64,000 nucleotides of DNA from Heliopora coerulea (taxonomy: Eukaryota; Cnidaria; Anthozoa; Scleralcyonacea; Helioporidae). Where the stretch lies: the NCBI GenBank assembly GCA_030142905.1, contig JASJOG010000112.1, forward strand, positions 846,501 to 910,500, written 5' to 3'. The position numbers and the translations under genes were made by a program. Under the pieces are notes generated by a model. The model made no database searches. It was not told the origin of the DNA and saw only the letters and a program-made list of their open reading frames with translations. How positions within the stretch are numbered: position 1 is the first letter of the stretch; every line of letters begins with the position of its first letter. This document shows, piece by piece, positions 59,201 to 64,000 of this stretch.

Positions 59201-61944
59201 GTTCTGGAGCTCTGCTTCGGGTGCACCGCAACTCTGTAACTGGTTTTTATGAAGTAAATATTTGTTTAAGATGTTAAAACAGCCCAGCTGCTCCATCCAA
59301 CTCGCTTTACCGAGACCTCGTCTTCTCTCTAATTTTTCCCAAATTTGTCTCGTGGTTGTATCAGCGCCCTGTATGAAGGATAATATTAAAGCTACTAGGG
59401 GATGCTCTGAGTTACCCTTATCCAAACTTTGCCAAACCTCGCCAATAGTTCTAAAATATTGTTGTCGAGTCAGAACTGATAATAAAAGCCAAAGTTCATG
59501 GATTGGAGTCCGGCGTTATCCGGTAGAAAGCAATTACTAGTAGTAAAATTGGATCAAAGCCAGTGGCGTACCGTGCTAAAATTGCTACCCCTTCTCCAGT
59601 TTAACAGTTGATACAAAATACTAAGATTACATACGCCCTTTCGACCGTCATTTCTTTCAATTAGTTTTAATAAGCACGGCACCAAAAAGTCTTAAGATTT
59701 AGTAAACGCCGCGGCGCTTATTCGATTAAATACTGTAGTTCGGATTTGGGAAGATTTGTTATATATTCTTCTTTTTAATAAGAGTAAAATTGCCTCCCCT
59801 ATGGAAGTGCCGCCGGGGGCATTACGCCCCCGTCCCCCGACTCCCCATTCGTACACCACTGGTCGAAACTAAATTTATATCTTTGCTAGGTTGCCCCAAT
59901 GCTTCTAAAATGATTTTTTGCGTCAAACATCATAAAACAAAACAAAACAAATCAAATTTCGTTGACCGGACAAGTTGCTCTTAAAATTTTTCAAATTTGA
60001 GAAAAACGCCTTATCTCGTTGATATAAAACGATTACAAACCTACCTAGGCGAGGTGTCACTCCACTCCGTCCTCAAGTGCATGGTTTTGAATCCTCATTG
60101 AAAACCACATGAGAACATCATTCTTTATCATATCATTATCTCACCATGGAAGCTTTGGTCGCCGTTCAAGGAATCGATTCTTTTTTTGATAAAAATTAAT
60201 TTTTTTTGCTTGATTTTGTTCGTATTTTCTTCTGTAGAAAGTTTTCGAAAGAGTAAAACATACAGTAATTTCACAAGCGTTATTTCTGGTCCAAAAGGAA
60301 CACCAGGTACTTTGTTCTTACATTATTCAAAAATTCATAGCACTAGCCAGAATAACAATAATTTTCCAGACTTTTTTTTCTCAGATCTGATTGTGTAAAG
60401 GTGGATTTCCACTTGGTGCAAAATGTCGTACGCGCGACTTTTTCCTTGTGCTTTAGAAGCTCTCTGGTGGAACCAAGTAGAAATCTATTCAATTTTGACA
60501 ATGTAGCTGTCGTGCTCGCGACCTTTTGCACCAAGAGGAAATCCAACCTAAAGACCAGTCGCTTTTGTCCAAGACTATGTCATCACTCAACCTCGAACCC
60601 AGTCGTTTTCGTCTTACCGTAAAATCTTTCGAGAGAAAAAAGTCTATGGCTTAGAAAAAAATCGCTGAGTACGAAGTTCGGCTATTTCTATGATAACTTA
60701 ACGTAGCTTGAACAATACAAAACAAGAACACTTAACACTATCTTGCTGCAGTTTCTCAAACAAATTGTTTGTTTGCGTCTGTGAGGTAATCTCTATGAAA
60801 GTTGTACTTTATTAACCTGGTTTTGATCATGCACGTTGTACCTGGAATCGCATTCAACTTGTTTTTGCTGGAGAAATGAATTGGGAGAGATTTGATTGAG
60901 CCTCTCGGTAAATGATGCCTTTCACTTGTAGTTACATAGCACTGCGACTAAGTTCAACGTTCGCTCCTTTCGCCCTCTAGAGGAAACGAAGCCAATCCTG
61001 TCCACTGATGACGATTGCCATGACGTCGTAATGATTAATATGAAGCATTCTGGTCAAGGAAACAATCAAGGTAAGTTTGGCCAATTTGTTTGTCCCAATC
61101 AACACCAAAGAAACTATTTTCTTTGATTTTGAATAACCACTGTAACTGGGCTTTTAATTTGTCTAAGTTTGTACTTTAACTCAAAACGTTAACTCTAGAG
61201 AAACACGCAACTCCGGTACCGAATTACTTGTGTATTTTCCGTGAAACTCAGTCGGCTTACCACAAGCACATGCATATGATAAGTCTTAATGGCATGGCAA
61301 ATGAGAAAGCTCTTGAACAACTCAATGTAGCAGTTTGATACTGATTTATCAGACGGGCCGCACTATTGCAGAAGGGTTATTCATACTATATTGTGGACCA
61401 GAGCCATTTACTTAGAGAAATGCATAAATTTTCAATGAATTCATACGTTTCCTACCAAAGATGTTCGATGTTCCACAAAAAAATTCATTAGATTTTATAA
61501 AATTTTTTGTAATTCCTGATGGCGAAGATGGCTCTTTTTCGAATACTTTGTTCGCCACTGATATTACTTTGGTGTAAACCTGGTCAATCTCTTAAACTCA
61601 GTGGAAAAGAACATTTACTGGTTCCTTAAACATTTCTTCTTTTGATTTCTTCAGAACGTACAGTAAAACCTGCAAAAATTGAGCGCTTAAATGCCGAAGT
61701 TTACCGGACAGTTTGCAATAAATTGAATCTAAATATTGGTGGTAAAGATTGGAAAACTTTAGCTGGTAAGATGGGGTATCCTAATGAACTTGTCAAGCAA
61801 TTACAACGTTTGGATGATCCTGCAGACGGTCTCCTGGCGCACTGGGGAACAAAATCTGGAAACGATGTGACAAAACTGATTGAATTACTTCTAGAAATGG
61901 AAAGAAGTGACATAACTGAGCAATTGGACTCGGAACATATATAA
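52478..61944 (+). CDS. TNF receptor superfamily member with death domain (gene 2)
   Basis: Spliced model without exon 1: 52478-53213, 55169-55288, 55470-55529, 57851-57976, 58678-58740, 60238-60306, 60981-61070 and 61655-61944. Every join is phase 1 with GT-AG sites, and all middle exons are multiples of three. The first listed exon begins in phase 0 with a hydrophobic run (VILAVILIWSEAA) that needs an upstream exon to supply the start. It contains three cysteine-rich repeats, a charged stalk, one membrane span and a basic juxtamembrane stretch. Six small exons encode a Ser/Thr-rich tail with Lys-Arg motifs, and the last is a death domain. Same strand and design as gene 1. Function is inferred as cell-surface ligand sensing with death-domain signalling. 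Confidence 0.83.
53370..53475. repeat. Short palindrome of AGGTCA half-sites at a TTAA-flanked repeat end
   Basis: 53405-53423 and 53455-53473 are perfect 19-nt complements (GACCTGGGCCTGACCTAGG). They contain several AGGTCA/TGACCT units, the half-site of nuclear receptors. Just upstream is TTAAGGGCGCGTTCACAC, which looks like a piggyBac-type terminus, but no opposite end was found. It lies in an intron of TNFR gene 2. Confidence 0.45.
54178..54265 (+). repeat. tRNA-like SINE head
   Basis: GTGTCTCAGTGGCTCAAAGG resembles an A box and GGTTCGATTCCCGG is a good B box. The two outer ends pair (CTGTCCTGGC with a GGGCAGTC version). It does not fold as a standard tRNA in the anticodon arm. Confidence 0.5.
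54405..54500 (-). repeat. Fragment of the 1-650 SINE, inverted
   Basis: It is the complement of the B-box half of the SINE at 1-650, including GGGGATCGAACCCGCAACC and CTTCAAGCTCGATACTCAG, and it ends at GACCGG, where the left part is missing. Confidence 0.75.
55169..55288 (+). CDS. TNFR gene 2, cytoplasmic exon
   Basis: 120 nt, phase 1 to 1. It encodes an Asp/Thr/Ser-rich segment (SDSVVFDNETDPSNDTATDI). Acceptor CATTCTAG and donor GTAAGA. Confidence 0.7.
55470..55529 (+). CDS. TNFR gene 2, cytoplasmic exon
   Basis: 60 nt, phase 1 to 1. It encodes RRVSFSRQLSYPGSGQNKE. RRVSF looks like a basophilic kinase site. Donor GTAGGT. Confidence 0.62.
55703..56535. repeat. Long polypyrimidine (CCTT/CTTT)n tract
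   Basis: About 690 bp of almost uninterrupted C and T on the plus strand (55703-56390), followed by (CGTT/CATT)n to about 56535. The apparent 264-352-codon ORFs in several frames, all Phe-Leu-Pro-Ser or Lys-Glu-Gly-Arg, are artefacts. Mirror symmetry of the repeats allows triplex DNA. It lies in the intron between exons 55529 and 57851 of TNFR gene 2. Confidence 0.95.
56796..57776. mobile_element. Tigger-type non-autonomous element, 981 bp
   Basis: Ends are CAGTGGGGGTGTATATAACG and the complement of CAGTAGAACCTGTATATAAC, flanked by TA at 56794-56795 and 57777-57778. Inner repeats of TTAAGCGGCC and TTAAGCGACC are typical of Tigger subterminal regions. No transposase domain was seen. It sits just before exon 57851 of TNFR gene 2. 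Confidence 0.82.
57851..57976 (+). CDS. TNFR gene 2, cytoplasmic exon
   Basis: 126 nt, phase 1 to 1. It encodes KAEVESLLTAPSHETDIVDD and more, ending RKRSLPSSS. Acceptor TTTACTGCAG and donor GTTAGT. Confidence 0.68.
58678..58740 (+). CDS. TNFR gene 2, cytoplasmic exon
   Basis: 63 nt, phase 1 to 1. It encodes NKVPSIRRHYSNPAPHRDEE. Acceptor TTTACCAG and strong donor GTAAGT. Confidence 0.68.
59561..59861. mobile_element. Degraded hAT-type MITE, 301 bp
   Basis: Ends are CAGTGGCGTAC and GTACACCACTG. Flanking 8-mers ATCAAAGC and GTCGAAAC differ by three transitions, as expected for an old target duplication. Inside, CGCGGCGCTTATTCGATTAA (59709-59728) and the following ATACTGTA resemble a Tigger terminus. 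Confidence 0.55.
60238..60306 (+). CDS. TNFR gene 2, cytoplasmic exon
   Basis: 69 nt, phase 1 to 1. It encodes SFRKSKTYSNFTSVISGPKG. Acceptor TTCTGTAG; the donor GTACTT is weak. Confidence 0.6.
60981..61070 (+). CDS. TNFR gene 2, cytoplasmic exon
   Basis: 90 nt, phase 1 to 1. It encodes ETKPILSTDDDCHDVVMINM and more. Acceptor CGCCCTCTAG and donor GTAAGT. Confidence 0.68.
61655..61944 (+). CDS. TNFR gene 2, last exon: death domain
   Basis: It starts after TTTCTTCAG in phase 1 and stops with TAA at 61944. The death domain contains LNAEVYRTVCNKLN, GKDWKTLAGKMGY, DPADGLLAHWGT and KLIELLLEMERSDITEQL. It aligns with the gene 1 domain end to end, including the same exon start and length class. Confidence 0.9.
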
Positions 61945-63827
61945 ACGAAACTTCGTTCACCAGTTTGGCTTTTGTCATAGCCCAATTCATCTTTAAATAT
62001 GATTTAGAAAAGCAAAATAACCCCTGAATTTCACACCGTAAATTAGATGAGTCCCGTTTTCATACACAAGAAATCCAAACCACCATGGAATTTGCATACG
62101 CCGAACGCCATGGCTGATATTTGTTATGTAAACTAATACCCATATTTGTTCACCGTAGCCCTTCACAATAACGCTGGGTTTTGTACTCAGAAAAACGATT
62201 GGAAATTTTAGCGATCATATATGGTTTGCTGGTGGGTTATATGTCATTGGTCGCAAGCCAGTTATAACGTGACGTAGTCTAATCATCTCATGTTTAACCC
62301 AAGGTAAAAAGGATGGCAGCTGTAAGAGAGTCATCCAGACAATTAAGCTTTTATAATTACTGACCCTCATCAAAACCTATGGTTTTCACTCGGCATTATG
62401 TCAACTAATGCAAAGAGCAAACTTAAGCAAGTGGAGTTTGTAAAATTTTGCTCGCTGCATTCGCCGATATAGTACAGAGAAAACATGTGTTTCGATGAAA
62501 GTCATTAACAATAAAATAATGCTGTGTCCCTCAGTAATTATCTATTAAATATAGTGTACGTAGCTTTGAAGTTTAAAGACATATTAACCAAAGAGAGGTT
62601 TAGTATCAGTCGGTAGCCCAACACAAATATCCGACATGGAAAAATATCTGGCGTAACAGTTTTACCTAACATCTCTGTTTTTGTGGAGCTAAAGCTGTGT
62701 AGCAAAACATGACTGAACTTCGTATTCGAATCATGTCATATACTTGGCATTAAAGCGTTAAGATTAGGTAAAGCAGAGTAAGACGTGGGAGAGAAAACAC
62801 AGCTGCCCCCATGTGATCATTTGCTATGTTTGGAGACGAAGTGCTCCTTGAAAAAAAACAGAACAGAAGAATTTTTTACGTATTAAATCACCTAGCATGT
62901 GTTCCTGAGAACATTAGAAAGTAATTTCATTCCCATATTCCCAATTTTAAAAATGTGCTCTACCTCACTTGTTTGACTCGTTTCCGCTTTTAGTAATCTT
63001 GCTGACAATGAGCTTTGTTGCTTAACTGAAAATTTTGTATTTCGTTCTCATACACATTTTTTAAAGCTTGGTTTCTAGTTTCAGTGAATACTTCGAAATA
63101 TATCCTTTTTACTCACGTTTTAGAGAAGTTTGATAATTGCCCGCAATGATTTCATTGTCATGAAAAGTTTCTGTTCATGTATATCTTTCTTGTACTGTTT
63201 TTGCAATTTTATAATTACCATTCTGAGTCATTGACGTTGTGGTTTCTTGTGAAGTTTTTACAGTATAATATTAATAGTACTGTAAATCTTCGACCTCATA
63301 GCTTTTTGTAAAGTTTTTTGCATCTGATACCTACCATATTGAGTCCATGACTTGGTGGTTTCTTGTGCAGTTTTTTGTAATGCTTTTGGTCTGATTGCAC
63401 CTAAGTTAGATTTTTCAATGAAACAGTAAACTTAAACTAATTTCCAATTTTCAATACGGATGAGAATTACCGATTACTGGTAAACGAGTTTCAGTAAAAG
63501 TTGTTTTGACCAACGACGCACCCAGGATTTTTGTAAGGGGGGATCTAGAATGTCAAATTAGTATGTACTAGAGGGGGCTGGGGCATGCTATCCCCGCAAT
63601 ATTTCGTATTTTAATGTATCCATAAGGCCAATTTCAGTATTATGAATTGACAGTTCTTGTACACAACACACTAGTAAGGTGATGGAGAAATTATAGCATT
63701 TCACGGTCTTCTGTCAGAAATATCGTACCCTCTACGCTGTTTGCTTTTAATTATACATTACATTATATATACATATATTTGGTAATATATGATATACATA
63801 TATTTGATATGATATGATATGATATAC

Positions 63828-63863
<36 letters not shown>

Positions 63864-64000
63864 GATCGTGCCAAACGTGAAACACTGTGTAATGACTATT
63901 GAGAAATTTTAGTTAGAACATCTAATAAATAAATAAATATCAGCTCTACAACCCTGTATCGAGCACTCTATATTTCTTAAGATCAATAAAATACTACAGC
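61945..64000. other. 3' flank of TNFR gene 2, no gene
   Basis: AT-rich sequence with no ORF of note. A possible polyadenylation signal (AATAAA-like, AATAAAATAA) lies near 62511. A MITE-like end may lie near 63513. Microsatellites fill 63765-63865. Confidence 0.4.
63765..63865. repeat. ATACAT/GATAT/AT microsatellite
   Basis: Interleaved ATAC, GATAT and AT units, ending in a pure (AT)n run at 63839-63862. Confidence 0.85.

Noticed and set aside
1..64000. CRISPR arrays or prokaryotic operons
   Set aside because: No regularly spaced short direct repeats with unique spacers; genes are split by GT-AG introns, so the DNA is animal nuclear.

Overview
The window looks like nuclear DNA from an anthozoan cnidarian, most likely a stony coral. 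It has short, widely spaced exons with GT-AG introns, tandem TNF-receptor genes with death domains, a GLIS-like zinc-finger gene, and a dense load of DNA transposons, MITEs and tRNA-derived SINEs. There are no prokaryotic operons, rRNA genes or CRISPR arrays. The assignment rests on gene style and repeat types and was not checked by any search.

Layout. 1-650: tandem copies of a tRNA-derived SINE. 3500-4370 and 6377-6693: two non-autonomous hAT elements with perfect 8-bp target duplications. 5933-7278: 3' part of a GLIS-type C2H2 gene with a 4-nt frameshifting insertion. 9052-21307: a nest of three transposons whose boundaries can all be read. The outer one is a pogo/Tigger element (TA target duplication) with a broken DDE transposase and a divergent HIRAN-like ORF. 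Inside its transposase sits a 3.7-kb hAT element (TSD TATAGGCA). Inside its right terminal repeat sits a 6.06-kb element with a 6-bp TSD (CTTATT), encoding an rve/DDE integrase-like protein and, convergently, a five-exon HECT-like E3 ubiquitin ligase protein.

27080-40400 and 52478-61944: two tandem, same-strand TNF-receptor-superfamily genes. Each has a signal sequence or part of one, cysteine-rich repeats, one transmembrane segment, several small phase-1 cytoplasmic exons and a terminal death-domain exon. Their introns hold SINE pairs, a deleted hAT-type element, Tigger MITEs, microsatellites and a roughly 0.7-kb polypyrimidine tract. Exon 1 of the second gene was not found with confidence.

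Between the receptors, 42066-43520 is a palindromic retroelement remnant (Penelope-like by inference) with inserted SINEs, and 48823-51769 is a foldback element whose roughly 850-bp arms are nearly identical. Four places carry a hammerhead-ribozyme-like core (CTGANGA ... GAAACGTY). Large stretches (651-3491, 7279-9051, 24377-27079, 43521-48822, 61945-64000) hold no gene that I can support.

The native genes give two transmembrane receptors likely to signal death or NF-kB responses and part of one transcription factor. The transposon cargo is the more unusual content: a HECT-like ligase gene in an integrase-type DNA transposon, and a HIRAN-like gene paired head-to-head with a pogo-type transposase.
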